DNA of 22,112 bases from a virus. Of the stretch, positions 6,571 to 14,483 are shown piece by piece; the stretch's first letter is position 1; each line of letters starts with the position of its first letter. The stretch lies in the IMG/VR virus record IMGVR_UViG_3300017967_000249, positions 1-22,112 of that record. One strand, given 5' to 3'. The notes beneath the pieces are model-generated. The model saw only the letters and a program-made list of their open reading frames with translations, was not told the DNA's origin and searched no databases. A program made the translations under genes and the position numbers.

Positions 6571-7177
6571 CTTGTTTTAATAAGTTTTCTAATTTAGGAT
6601 TGTTGAAACAATCTATGACTAAATGTAGTCTATCAAAATCTGCTGAGTTGTCAACAGCGTGTGGTTTAGATACATCGGTATAGTAATACTTGCCTGTTTC
6701 TAAATTATAAGATTTGGCTTCTTTACCTTCCCATAAAGTCATAGTAACTTTTTCATTTGTTTTTAAAGGTACGTGTAATCTAATTATGTCTCCATTTTTA
6801 ATGGCCTTATCTACTTTGTCTGTGTGTTTTGAAATTTTAGTTCCTGCTTTTAATCTCATTACTCTTACTCTTTCAAATTCAGCAGGTATGTGTACAAGTA
6901 TTTCTTTAATTGGTAATAATTCTGCCTGTTCATATAAACTTGTCCATCTTAAAGGTTGTTCTTCTACATCACTTTTTAATACACCAGGTTTTAATATGTT
7001 AGTTATATCATCACTATAACCTCTTATAGATATAGCGTCCCAATTACCTTTTGCATTATACTTTGTTTTAACAGCAGAATAATTTAAGTTGTTTAAATAG
7101 TCTATTGCTTCACCTAAACTTTGTTTATATTCAGGTAGGTCTAACTGTTTAAAGATTATTTTTTCATTCGTTGCCAT
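6557..7177 (-). CDS. Aspartyl/asparaginyl beta-hydroxylase-like 2OG-Fe(II) oxygenase
   Basis: A 206-aa cupin-fold dioxygenase of the aspartyl/asparaginyl hydroxylase family. The facial triad is visible as H118-x-D120 (SKHTD) and H173 (SKPHAVDNS), and R183 in DRLHLVID is the probable 2-oxoglutarate-binding arginine. The core VRVMRLKAGTKISKHTD plus IIRLHVPL is characteristic. It would hydroxylate a side chain or small molecule using O2 and 2-oxoglutarate; the substrate is unknown. It overlaps the deformylase gene by 22 nt and the GNAT gene by 14 nt. The ATG at 7177 has AGGA about 10 nt upstream. It is one of three 2OG oxygenases in the window and belongs to a different subfamily from the other two. 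Confidence 0.85.
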   Translation of the reverse strand: MATNEKIIFKQLDLPEYKQSLGEAIDYLNNLNYSAVKTKYNAKGNWDAISIRGYSDDITNILKPGVLKSDVEEQPLRWTSLYEQAELLPIKEILVHIPAEFERVRVMRLKAGTKISKHTDKVDKAIKNGDIIRLHVPLKTNEKVTMTLWEGKEAKSYNLETGKYYYTDVSKPHAVDNSADFDRLHLVIDCFNNPKLENLLKQDVIS

Positions 7178-7707
7178 TGTTGTTGTATCCTTTTAATTTC
7201 TTTATCTCTCTTTTTTAAAGCATAGTCTAATTTAAACTTACTTACTTTTTCTGTAAAAACAATTCCTTGCATATGATCAAATTCGTGTTGAAAAATACGA
7301 CTTGTTATTCCAGTTAATTGTTCTTCTACTCTTTTCATATCATCATCATAATACTCAACCACAACATCTTGCGGTCTTTCTATGTCTAAAAATAAAAAAG
7401 GAAAAGTTAAACAACCTTCTTTATATCTGATTGTTTCTTTACTTACTTTTAAAATATTTGGATTGTAACAACTTCTTTTTTTGCCTTGTTCTATTTGAGG
7501 ATGATCACCCATTACAAACATACGATAAGGTTTACCTACTTGATTAGCTGATAATCCTATACCACCATACTTTTTCATTGATTCAAACATATTGTCTGAA
7601 AATTCTTTTAGTGTTATTTTTTCTTGTTCTTTTAAAGTTTTTTCTTCAAAAGGTGCTATACTTGATAGCACTCTTGGATCTGTTGGTGGTATTAAATCGT
7701 ATATCAT
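7156..7707 (-). CDS. def: Peptide deformylase
   Basis: A 183-aa peptide deformylase, the metalloenzyme that removes the formyl group from the N-terminal Met of new proteins. All three family motifs are present: GIGLSANQ (49-56; the usual GxGLAAxQ with Ser for Ala), EGCLT (97-101, Cys99 metal ligand) and HEFDH (141-145, two His ligands and catalytic Glu142). Length is close to bacterial enzymes, with an extra basic C-terminal helix (KRDKEIKRIQQQWQR). Phage deformylases are known in marine myoviruses and are thought to sustain protein turnover in the infected cell. The ATG at 7707 overlaps the gp46 stop (ATGA), implying translational coupling. Confidence 0.95.
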   Translation of the reverse strand: MIYDLIPPTDPRVLSSIAPFEEKTLKEQEKITLKEFSDNMFESMKKYGGIGLSANQVGKPYRMFVMGDHPQIEQGKKRSCYNPNILKVSKETIRYKEGCLTFPFLFLDIERPQDVVVEYYDDDMKRVEEQLTGITSRIFQHEFDHMQGIVFTEKVSKFKLDYALKKRDKEIKRIQQQWQRMKK

Positions 7708-9413
7708 ATTAGCCTCGTAAAGTTTTTGTATTTTTCAAATTTAATTATATTGGTAAATTTATCAAACATTATATCTCCTTTGTGTGAAATAATAAACGTA
7801 TTTTCATTTGTTAACTCTTTTAATATTTTAAAGAAATCTTCGGTACCTGTACTGTCTAAACTGCTATCAAAGATTTCATCTAATATTAATAAATTAGTAT
7901 TTGTACTATTTTTCATTTTGGCAATAGTTCGCCAAGTAAATAATAATGCAAGGTCTATTCTTAGTTTTTCACCTTCACTAAAACTATTGTAGTTAAAGGT
8001 GTCTCTATATCTACTTTTAATTGTTTCATTAAACTCCTCATCTAAATGAAAGTTTACAAAGAAGTCCATAGATTGTAAATACTTATTAATTAAATTATTC
8101 ATTATTGGTAGGTATTTTTTTATTATCTTAGATTTAACACCAGTATCATTTAATATTTCTCTAGCAATATCTATGTATTTTTTTTCTTCAACAACTTTAT
8201 CTTTTTCTACATTTACTTTTTTTAATTCTTCTTTGATATGTTCTAATTCCATAGCAATAGTGTCTGTATTTCTTTTTTCTGTTTCTAATTTTATAATCTC
8301 ATCATTAATTCTATTGGAATGTCTGTTAATTTCTGAAATAGAAGTATTTACTTTAGCCACTTGTATGTTAAGTTCAGATAGTTTTTCTGAAACTTTATTC
8401 ATTTCATTTATCTTTGTTTCAGTTTGTACTATTTCACTTAATAATTCTTTTAATCCTTTTTCTAATTTAGTAATACTTTCTTTTTCGCTTTGTGTCTTAC
8501 GGTCTTTAAAGGCACTATCAATTGGTTGTGTACAAGTAGGACAAGTATCATTTTTTGAAAAAAACTCTAAAGTCTTTTTGTGATTTAATAAATTAGTTTC
8601 TATTTTGGCTTCAAGTTTTGCTAACTGATTAACTTTTTTGTCTTCTTTTTCTTTGTCAACAAGTTCAGATTTTACTGATACAATTTTTTCATTTAACAAT
8701 TGTAACTTTTGATTGTATTGATAACTAAATTGATCATTCTCTTTTATTTGTGTTTTCTTTTCTTCTATGTCAGAATTATCTCTGCTTTGTATTTGTTCAA
8801 AATGTTTTTTTTGTAATTCATATTTTTCAGTCATTAAATCATATCTGTGTTTAACATCAATAACTGCTTTACCTAATTCACCTTGTTTGGCTCTTAGTAA
8901 TAAATCCATATGAGTAAACACTCGTATGTCTAATATTTCTTCTACTACTTCTCGTCTATATCTGGCACGTAGGTGCATAAAAGGTTCATATGACGTAGAA
9001 CCTAAAATTACAACTTGACAAAAGGCACGATAGTTACACTTTAGAATATTTTGCTCTAACATATTTTGATAATCTACATTAGAAGCATCCTGATTTAATA
9101 AAACACCGTTACAGTATATCTCAAAAACATTTGGTTTTATTCCTCTAACAATTTTATATTTTTTATTAGAAGTTTCAAACTCACATTGTATTTCGCAATC
9201 ATTATTATTAATTGTGTTTATTAACTGTTCTTTCTTAATATCTCTAAATGGTCTATTAAACAAAGCAAAACATATAGCGTCTAGCATTGTTGATTTACCT
9301 GATCCGTTTGATCCTACAATTAAAGTTGAAGGAGACTTTTGCAAATCAACTTCTATAAATTGATTGCCTGTTGATAAAAAGTTTCTCCATCTTATCTTTT
9401 TAAAATATATCAT
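7704..9413 (-). CDS. 46: gp46 recombination endonuclease subunit (Rad50/SbcC-like)
   Basis: A 569-aa SMC-type ATPase that partners gp47 to process DNA ends for recombination-dependent replication. Walker A GSNGSGKST is at 34-42. Long heptad-like coiled-coil arms flank a zinc hook CPTC at about 291-294. The ABC signature FSEGEKLRIDLAL is near 475 and Walker B NLLILDEIFD near 510. The C-terminal ISHKGD supplies the D/H-loop region. Length matches T4 gp46 (about 560 aa). Start and stop both form ATGA overlaps, with gp47 upstream and the deformylase downstream, showing a tightly coupled operon. Confidence 0.97.
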   Translation of the reverse strand: MIYFKKIRWRNFLSTGNQFIEVDLQKSPSTLIVGSNGSGKSTMLDAICFALFNRPFRDIKKEQLINTINNNDCEIQCEFETSNKKYKIVRGIKPNVFEIYCNGVLLNQDASNVDYQNMLEQNILKCNYRAFCQVVILGSTSYEPFMHLRARYRREVVEEILDIRVFTHMDLLLRAKQGELGKAVIDVKHRYDLMTEKYELQKKHFEQIQSRDNSDIEEKKTQIKENDQFSYQYNQKLQLLNEKIVSVKSELVDKEKEDKKVNQLAKLEAKIETNLLNHKKTLEFFSKNDTCPTCTQPIDSAFKDRKTQSEKESITKLEKGLKELLSEIVQTETKINEMNKVSEKLSELNIQVAKVNTSISEINRHSNRINDEIIKLETEKRNTDTIAMELEHIKEELKKVNVEKDKVVEEKKYIDIAREILNDTGVKSKIIKKYLPIMNNLINKYLQSMDFFVNFHLDEEFNETIKSRYRDTFNYNSFSEGEKLRIDLALLFTWRTIAKMKNSTNTNLLILDEIFDSSLDSTGTEDFFKILKELTNENTFIISHKGDIMFDKFTNIIKFEKYKNFTRLI

Positions 9414-10483
9414 TGATTGCCTGTGTGATCGCTTGCTTCTATGTAAATTGATTTCAAGTATTCTTTTAATTTGTTTTTATTAACATCTGTTTCTAATTGA
9501 TCAACATAATTATTTAGGAATGTAACGGTATCTTCTCCCATCTCTAGTATATCATCTCTTACACTAGCTTTAATGTCTGAAAAATCCTCTATGATATTTA
9601 AATCATAAACTGTTATTTCATTATACAATCTTTCAACAAATTTGTCAAATACTTCTTCATTGGTTTTGTTTAATACGATTAATTTTATAAAGTGTTTGTC
9701 ATAAGGTCTAATATCATAATAAGCGTAATCTCTTTTTTTATCATCATATATTATTTTTTTATGTATTGTTTTTGGATTCCATATTCTTTCTATTTCTCTA
9801 GTTTCAGTATCAAATACGTGAAACCCTTTTGGATCCTGATAATCTGACCAAGTCATTTCATATTGAGCACCTAAGTAAATAATATGACCGTCATCTGTGT
9901 GTTTATGAAAGTGGCCTGAAACAACTCTATCAAATCTTTTAAAATCAGATTTTTCTAATCCGTGTTCATTAATTACGCCGTTTTGCATTTCAATACCTTT
10001 TATTTCTAAATGACCAAAACATATATCTGCTTTTGCTGTTTGTATTGCGGTCATTGATTCTTGGTAGTTGTCTTCACATATCCAAGGCACAAACAGTATA
10101 TCTGTACCATCAAAGTTTACTACTTTAGGTCTTGTATAAATCCAAGGTTCATTTTGACCATCAAAAGAAGTATAAAGATTTTCTACAGCGTTTACTTCGT
10201 TTGTATTTTTATAATATGTGTCGTGGTTACCAATAATAATATGTGTATCAATTTTTTCTTTCCAAAGTCTTTCAAAAAAAGTTTTTCTAAAAACAGAAGC
10301 TGTTTGATGATTAATAAACTTTCTTCTATCAACAACATCACCTAAGTGAATAAGTGTTTTAATATTATGTTCTTTTATATAAGGAAAAAATATTTCATTA
10401 TAAAAGTCTAATTGATAGTCTCTAAAAGCTTCAGAGTCATTTCTCACACCAAAGTGTGTATCGTTTAGCAGAGCAATTTTCAT
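9410..10483 (-). CDS. 47: gp47 recombination endonuclease subunit (Mre11/SbcD-like)
   Basis: A 357-aa calcineurin-like phosphoesterase, the nuclease subunit of the gp46/47 complex. The metal-binding motifs appear in order: LNDTHFG (6-12), HLGDVVDRR (46-54), IIGNHDTYY (83-91), the GHLEIKG region near 157 and SGHFHKH near 190. Length is close to T4 gp47 (about 339 aa). It starts 1 nt after the gp55 stop and overlaps the gp46 start by 4 nt (ATGA). Confidence 0.97.
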   Translation of the reverse strand: MKIALLNDTHFGVRNDSEAFRDYQLDFYNEIFFPYIKEHNIKTLIHLGDVVDRRKFINHQTASVFRKTFFERLWKEKIDTHIIIGNHDTYYKNTNEVNAVENLYTSFDGQNEPWIYTRPKVVNFDGTDILFVPWICEDNYQESMTAIQTAKADICFGHLEIKGIEMQNGVINEHGLEKSDFKRFDRVVSGHFHKHTDDGHIIYLGAQYEMTWSDYQDPKGFHVFDTETREIERIWNPKTIHKKIIYDDKKRDYAYYDIRPYDKHFIKLIVLNKTNEEVFDKFVERLYNEITVYDLNIIEDFSDIKASVRDDILEMGEDTVTFLNNYVDQLETDVNKNKLKEYLKSIYIEASDHTGNQ

Positions 10484-10484
10484 A

Positions 10485-11033
10485 TTATATTAGTTCTTCT
10501 AATGGAGTTCTGTATTCTTTTCTTTTTCTTTTTTTTATCTTTATTTCATTTGTTTTTGGAGTTTCTTCTACTGATCTATTCTTTCTTAAAAACTCTATAA
10601 ATTGATTTGTGTAATCTTTGTTTTCATCACCTGGTTGAACAGCTAAATCTGCTAAATTAGCATCTTCTATTATCTTAACTTTAATGTTAACTTGTTTTTT
10701 TTCTTTTTGTATTCTTCTTATAAAAGCGTAATATATGATTTGCGTAAAATATGCAAATGGATTTTTTGATTTTTTAGGATTAAAATTACTTAAATACTGT
10801 AAACAGTTTTCTATACCATCACTTATCATTTCATCTCTAAAGGTATAATTAATAAAATTAGGCCTATAAGATAGGTGATTCGCAATCTTTAAAAAACATT
10901 CTCCAATGTAATTTGTAACAGGTGGATTTTTTCTATTTCTTTTTTTAGCTTTATTACAACGATCTTTATATTCAATCATTGCTTCTAAAAACTTTTTATT
11001 ATCTACGTAGTGCTCACTTTTTTTTCTGCTCAT
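10485..11033 (-). CDS. 55: gp55 late-transcription sigma factor
   Basis: A 182-aa homologue of T4 gp55 (185 aa), the diminutive sigma factor that directs host RNA polymerase to TATAAATA late promoters. The sigma region 2-like core is FRDEMISDGIENCLQYLSNF followed by PFAYFTQIIYYAFIRRIQKE. The tail is very basic and ends TPLEELI, a hydrophobic-acidic end that could serve as the sliding-clamp contact known for T4 gp55; that is an inference. It heads the gp55-gp47-gp46-deformylase-oxygenase-GNAT-methylase operon. Its promoter at 11058-11086 is a perfect sigma70 consensus, and GGAG precedes the ATG. At least five exact late-promoter octamers in this window are its expected targets. Confidence 0.94.
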   Translation of the reverse strand: MSRKKSEHYVDNKKFLEAMIEYKDRCNKAKKRNRKNPPVTNYIGECFLKIANHLSYRPNFINYTFRDEMISDGIENCLQYLSNFNPKKSKNPFAYFTQIIYYAFIRRIQKEKKQVNIKVKIIEDANLADLAVQPGDENKDYTNQFIEFLRKNRSVEETPKTNEIKIKKRKRKEYRTPLEELI

Positions 11034-11057
11034 TATATTTCTCCAAACTATAATAAT

Positions 11058-11086
11058 ATTATACTATAATATATGTTTTTTGTCAA
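11058..11086 (-). promoter_or_regulatory. Perfect-consensus sigma70 promoter of the gp55 operon (family B)
   Basis: Minus strand TTGACA (11081-11086), 17-bp spacer, TATAAT (11058-11063). The predicted start is near 11051, with a leader of about 18 nt and GGAG before the gp55 ATG. The -35 is preceded by CGTAAACCA, shared with the uvsY promoter. Confidence 0.88.
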
Positions 11087-11095
11087 TGGTTTACG
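11082..11095 (-). repeat. 14-bp promoter motif CGTAAACCATTGAC, copy at gp55
   Basis: Identical to 14945-14958 at the uvsY promoter, in the same position relative to the -35. It is likely a shared control element of the two recombination/late-switch operons. Confidence 0.75.
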
Positions 11096-11128
11096 GTTGT
11101 ATTTTTATGTTTTTTATTTCACAGGTCA

Positions 11129-11157
11129 TTGACAAAATTCGTTTTCTGGTGTATAAT
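11129..11157 (+). promoter_or_regulatory. Perfect-consensus promoter on the plus strand, antisense-directed
   Basis: Plus strand TTGACA (11129-11134), 17-bp spacer, TATAAT (11152-11157). It is divergent from the gp55 promoter and about 40 bp away from it. The predicted start near 11164 leads into the antisense strand of the 152-aa gene (11191-11649) and then uvsW. No sense ORF, tRNA or clear terminator follows. The -10 lies inside an inverted repeat (11143-11182). Confidence 0.75.
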
Positions 11158-11182
11158 ACCTATGTAGGTGCTTCACCAGAAA
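11143..11182. promoter_or_regulatory. Nested inverted repeat over the plus-strand -10, candidate operator
   Basis: TTTCTGGTG (11143-11151) and CACCAGAAA (11174-11182) form a perfect 9-bp inverted repeat. Inside it lies a second palindrome, ACCTATGTAGGT (11158-11169). The structure brackets the -10 and start site of the plus-strand promoter, as an operator would. In minus-strand RNA it would form a hairpin after the 152-aa gene, but no T-tract follows. Confidence 0.5.
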
Positions 11183-11190
11183 CCTAGCTA

Positions 11191-11649
11191 CTAATGTAAC
11201 TTCTTACTAGGCATTTCTGCTAAATCAACAAAGTCTTTTAGTTTCTTTTTAAGTCTATCTTTTTCTTTAATATCTTCAATCAACTTATCTAACTCCGAAT
11301 CATCTAAGTCTTTTTCTATATAATCAGGTAGTGGTTGTTGCATTAACTTAGCAGACTTAACTAATATGTGATACCTTTTATCAAAAGCATTTGAGGCGTT
11401 ACATATTGTTAAAATCTTATCTTTAGGTATAGTAACTATTTCATCATTTGTAAAACTAATCCATTTAACTAAAGCAATATAATCAGAAACACCAATTTCA
11501 GATATTTGTGGCACATACTTAATTAACATTGGACTTTGCAATCTTAATAAATTGCTTGGTTCTTTTAGTTGTTGAGCTGGAATAGTACAACATAATTCTT
11601 CACCAGAAACTAGTTTGATTATTTTTGTGATAAGAGGTTGTATTGCCAT
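11191..11649 (-). CDS. Conserved phage protein of unknown function, 152 aa
   Basis: I cannot name a family with confidence. Residues 1-85 are a beta-rich domain with the flavour of an Sm/LSm-like barrel: IIKLVSGEELCCTI, then LRLQSPMLIKYV, then ALVKWISFTNDEIVTIPKDKILTI. Residues 110-152 are a charged helical tail (YIEKDLDDSELDKLIEDIKEKDRLKKKLK). It has no signal peptide or membrane segment. The ATG overlaps the uvsW stop by one base (TAATG), so it is coupled to uvsW and ends the uvsY operon. The plus-strand promoter at 11129-11157 would produce RNA antisense to it. Confidence 0.8.
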   Translation of the reverse strand: MAIQPLITKIIKLVSGEELCCTIPAQQLKEPSNLLRLQSPMLIKYVPQISEIGVSDYIALVKWISFTNDEIVTIPKDKILTICNASNAFDKRYHILVKSAKLMQQPLPDYIEKDLDDSELDKLIEDIKEKDRLKKKLKDFVDLAEMPSKKLH

Positions 11650-13115
11650 TACTTTAAATTAACACTATGAATATCATAGTTAAACCCTTCTTCGTTGTAA
11701 ATATTTATTCTTTGTTGAAAGTGTGTAAGTGTAAAATTCTTTTTATCTTTATAAGTTAAGTCATCTGAAATATCATATAAAGTGGCTGTGTTTTTGTTAT
11801 CACCAAGTCTTAAACCTCTTCCAATACTTTGCAAATTTCTTATCCTAGATTTAGAAGGACTAGCAAAAATAAGGTTATGCAAGTTCCGAATATTAATCCC
11901 AGTTGAGAAAGTCCCATACGAGGCAACGATAATTGCATTATCTGATTTTTCAGTAATGGCCCTAACTTGCTCACGTTGTTCAGCATCCACACCACCATAG
12001 ACAAAAAATATTTCCCTATTGTTTTCAGCTTTGTTTTTAATGAGTTCATAAAGTTTCTTTCCGTGTTTTTCTACCAATTGAAACAAACACAAAGTATTAC
12101 CTTGTAAGTTTAATGCTAAGTTTCTTATGTATTTATTTCTTGCTTCAGAAGTAGCTAAATACTCTAGTTCTTCGTGGTACTTACAACCATAAAGTTTTTT
12201 TGCTTCTTCATCATTATGTTTTAAAATTAAACAAACTATTTTTAAATCAGATAATTGTTTTTTATCCATTAATGTTTTTGTATCTACAACTTTGTTAACT
12301 TGACCAAACAATCCTTGTAATACAAGTTTATGTGTTTTACTGTCATCTAAAGTACCTGTCATACCAATACGATATTTACAGTCAACAAGTTTAGTCATAA
12401 TCTTTGTTAGTGATACGGCTTTAAATAAGTGTGCCTCATCACCAATTACAGCACCAAAGTTTTCAAAAAAAGTTTTTGGTAACTTATAAAGCGATTGCCA
12501 AGTAGATATGACAACTCTTTTATTTTCATCAATGTCATAACCGTGATATTTTCTACTAACATTATTTTCTACGTCATAACCATATTGTTTAAAGTCTTTG
12601 TATAACTGTTCTACTAAAGAAGTAGTAGGTACTATAATTAAAATGTTATTATCAATTACATTTAAATAATGTCTAAGTAACATATAAGAAATTAAAGACT
12701 TACCAGAAGCAGTAGGCGATAATATTAAACCTCTATCATTTTCCAATGCAAATTTAAATGCGTCAATTTGATAATCTCTTGGTGTGATAGATAAGTCGTA
12801 AGAATTGATTAAGCCGTCTATATCGGCGGCTGAGACAGTATTAAACGTAAGGATTTCATTGATTTCGTCTATTTTTACATTTTTCTTATTACACCAGTCT
12901 TTTAGATAAGGATACAATCCTACATACATTTGACCTGTAGCATAAGAGTATAATCTTATCTTTCCATCCCAAACTCTACTACGATATTGTGGTGTAAACT
13001 TATAACCAGGTACCTCAAAAGAAAAGTATTCTGACAACTCTCGTCTTATGTCAGCTTCAGCTGTAATTCGTATGTAAACTGAATTAAGTTTTTCTACTTT
13101 TATTTCGCTTGACAT
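11649..13115 (-). CDS. uvsW: UvsW RNA-DNA and DNA-DNA helicase
   Basis: A superfamily 2 helicase, homologue of T4 UvsW, which unwinds R-loops and branched DNA and drives the switch to recombination-dependent replication. The N-terminal domain has FSFEVPGYKFTPQYRSRVWDGKIR, matching the T4 protein. Then come the Q-motif-like RDYQIDAF, Walker A SPTASGKS (133-140), DEAH (226-229), motif III MTGT (about 252) and motif VI QSIGRGLR. I use the ATG at 13115 (MSSEIKVEKL), which aligns with the T4 N-terminus and gives 488 aa. The frame is open to a TTG at 13142 and another ATG at 13127, and none of these has a good ribosome binding site. It overlaps the upstream oxygenase gene by about 30 nt. Confidence 0.95.
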   Translation of the reverse strand: MSSEIKVEKLNSVYIRITAEADIRRELSEYFSFEVPGYKFTPQYRSRVWDGKIRLYSYATGQMYVGLYPYLKDWCNKKNVKIDEINEILTFNTVSAADIDGLINSYDLSITPRDYQIDAFKFALENDRGLILSPTASGKSLISYMLLRHYLNVIDNNILIIVPTTSLVEQLYKDFKQYGYDVENNVSRKYHGYDIDENKRVVISTWQSLYKLPKTFFENFGAVIGDEAHLFKAVSLTKIMTKLVDCKYRIGMTGTLDDSKTHKLVLQGLFGQVNKVVDTKTLMDKKQLSDLKIVCLILKHNDEEAKKLYGCKYHEELEYLATSEARNKYIRNLALNLQGNTLCLFQLVEKHGKKLYELIKNKAENNREIFFVYGGVDAEQREQVRAITEKSDNAIIVASYGTFSTGINIRNLHNLIFASPSKSRIRNLQSIGRGLRLGDNKNTATLYDISDDLTYKDKKNFTLTHFQQRINIYNEEGFNYDIHSVNLK

Positions 13116-13821
13116 AATGTTGTTCATTAAGTTGTGTATCAACTTTTGCTAATAATTTCTTTTTTTCTTCAGAGCGAAATTCAACTGGAAGTCCTAAATG
13201 AGGTCTAGCATCATACTTACAATAATCTTTGTATGGACCATTTACATCATTAAAATGTAAAAAGACTTGTGCGTGATTATTACCTTCAAATTTTTCTCTC
13301 CAATGTTCAACTTCACATCCTCTATAAACTATCATATCGCCTTCATTTAAATATATAGGCGTTCCTTTATTACCAAATCCTCCAGTCTCATCAACAAACA
13401 TAGGCCAACGATAATTAGAATCATTAACATTATGACCTAACATTAAAGTTGTTGATACTTCACAACTTGGTCTATCTTTATGTCTTTTTAATACATCACC
13501 TGGTTTATATAATCTCCAATAAGAGTAAGTAGGTTCTAATTGTAAACCAGTAATCTCTCTCATAGGTATTGTTGCTTGATCTAATAAAGTTTCCATTGCA
13601 GGATCAGCGTAACAAGAATATGTCTTTGGTGCTTGTTTGTCATCATAAGTACCATCTATATCTGGTCTATAACCTTTATAATTTGATTGATAAAATGTTG
13701 CAGCTCTTTTGGCTCTCATCAAAGCATATGCGTAAAGAAAATCTGCTTTTTCTTTTGAAATAAAGTTTCGTATGACCACATACTTGTGATCTTTATAAAA
13801 TTGTTTTGTATCTATTGCCAC
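13084..13821 (-). CDS. 2OG-Fe(II) oxygenase, prolyl-4-hydroxylase-like
   Basis: A 245-aa dioxygenase if started at the GTG at 13821, which has AGGA 5 nt upstream. A GTG at 13839 would add six residues but lacks a Shine-Dalgarno sequence. In the 245-aa numbering the iron ligands are H114-x-D116 (KRHKDRPSCEVSTTL) and H173 (CEVEHWREKF). GDMIVYRG is the usual strand before the distal His. I do not see the classical Arg/Lys 2OG-binding position clearly; the expected site reads NNHAQVFLHF. Residues 194-212 (GPYKDYCKYDARPHLGLP) extend beyond the minimal fold. The substrate is unknown. It lies between another 2OG oxygenase and uvsW and overlaps both, so it belongs to the uvsY operon. Confidence 0.82.
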   Translation of the reverse strand: MAIDTKQFYKDHKYVVIRNFISKEKADFLYAYALMRAKRAATFYQSNYKGYRPDIDGTYDDKQAPKTYSCYADPAMETLLDQATIPMREITGLQLEPTYSYWRLYKPGDVLKRHKDRPSCEVSTTLMLGHNVNDSNYRWPMFVDETGGFGNKGTPIYLNEGDMIVYRGCEVEHWREKFEGNNHAQVFLHFNDVNGPYKDYCKYDARPHLGLPVEFRSEEKKKLLAKVDTQLNEQHYVKRNKSRKT

Positions 13822-14483
13822 GGTCTTCCTAATACCCACATCACTAAAGAATATCGAGTACCTCTTGTTACAGGTGTTACTTGATGATATGTAAAAGATG
13901 GAAAAACAATGATTGAACCTTTAGGTCTTATTTCTTCACACACCTTAAATCTACTTTTACCTGCGTGTGGACCAAAGTCAAACTTTAAATCACCACCATC
14001 ATATTCATCACCATCAACTAAATTAATAGTAACACTAATTTTTCTTACCTTACCATTCATTTCAGGATTAGGTTTATTTTTATATACACTTAAAAAGTCT
14101 GAATTACCATCTGCGTGCCAACCATAGAATTGATTTAATCCATACTTTGTAAATTGTATTTGTTCAATATAATCGTGTTTCCAGTTCCAACCTGCTTTTT
14201 TATTTGCATCATTAATAAAAGGAACTACTAGATCATATATCCATTTATCTGATAACCAAGCTACCTGACTATTTCTCATATAGGCTTTTTCTTTAACACC
14301 TAATTGATCTAATTCTTCTTTTGTCAAGTCATTAGCAGCTACTGTCATAGATTTGTTTTGAACATCTTTACCATCTATGGTTTCAGCTTGAATTAGTTTA
14401 CTAGTTCCTAGATCAATAATTTTTTTACACAATTCAGGCTTAATTGCACTTTTATAATACATATAAGCTTTTTGTAATTGCAC
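13812..14483 (-). CDS. 2OG-Fe(II) oxygenase, PKHD-hydroxylase-like
   Basis: A 223-aa dioxygenase. The iron-binding triad is H123-A-D125 (YGWHADG) and H200 (PSFTYHQVTPV), and R210 in GTRYSLVMWVLG is the probable 2OG ligand. EYDGGDLKF (160-168) is typical of the PKHD/PiuC-type family, often seen in T4-like marine phages. The substrate is unknown. The start is a GTG at 14483 with GGAG at 7-nt spacing, overlapping the uvsY stop (TAGTG). A later in-frame ATG at residue 8 is less likely. Confidence 0.88.
   Translation of the reverse strand: MQLQKAYMYYKSAIKPELCKKIIDLGTSKLIQAETIDGKDVQNKSMTVAANDLTKEELDQLGVKEKAYMRNSQVAWLSDKWIYDLVVPFINDANKKAGWNWKHDYIEQIQFTKYGLNQFYGWHADGNSDFLSVYKNKPNPEMNGKVRKISVTINLVDGDEYDGGDLKFDFGPHAGKSRFKVCEEIRPKGSIIVFPSFTYHQVTPVTRGTRYSLVMWVLGRPWQ

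Noticed and set aside
8173-8583. 136-aa open frame on the plus strand inside gp46
   Set aside because: It is the antisense of the gp46 coiled coil, a Ser/Phe/Leu-rich shadow frame with no ribosome binding site, promoter or family pattern.
11840-12049. 69-aa minus-strand frame inside uvsW in another frame
   Set aside because: It is fully contained in uvsW, has no start signal of its own and no recognisable pattern.
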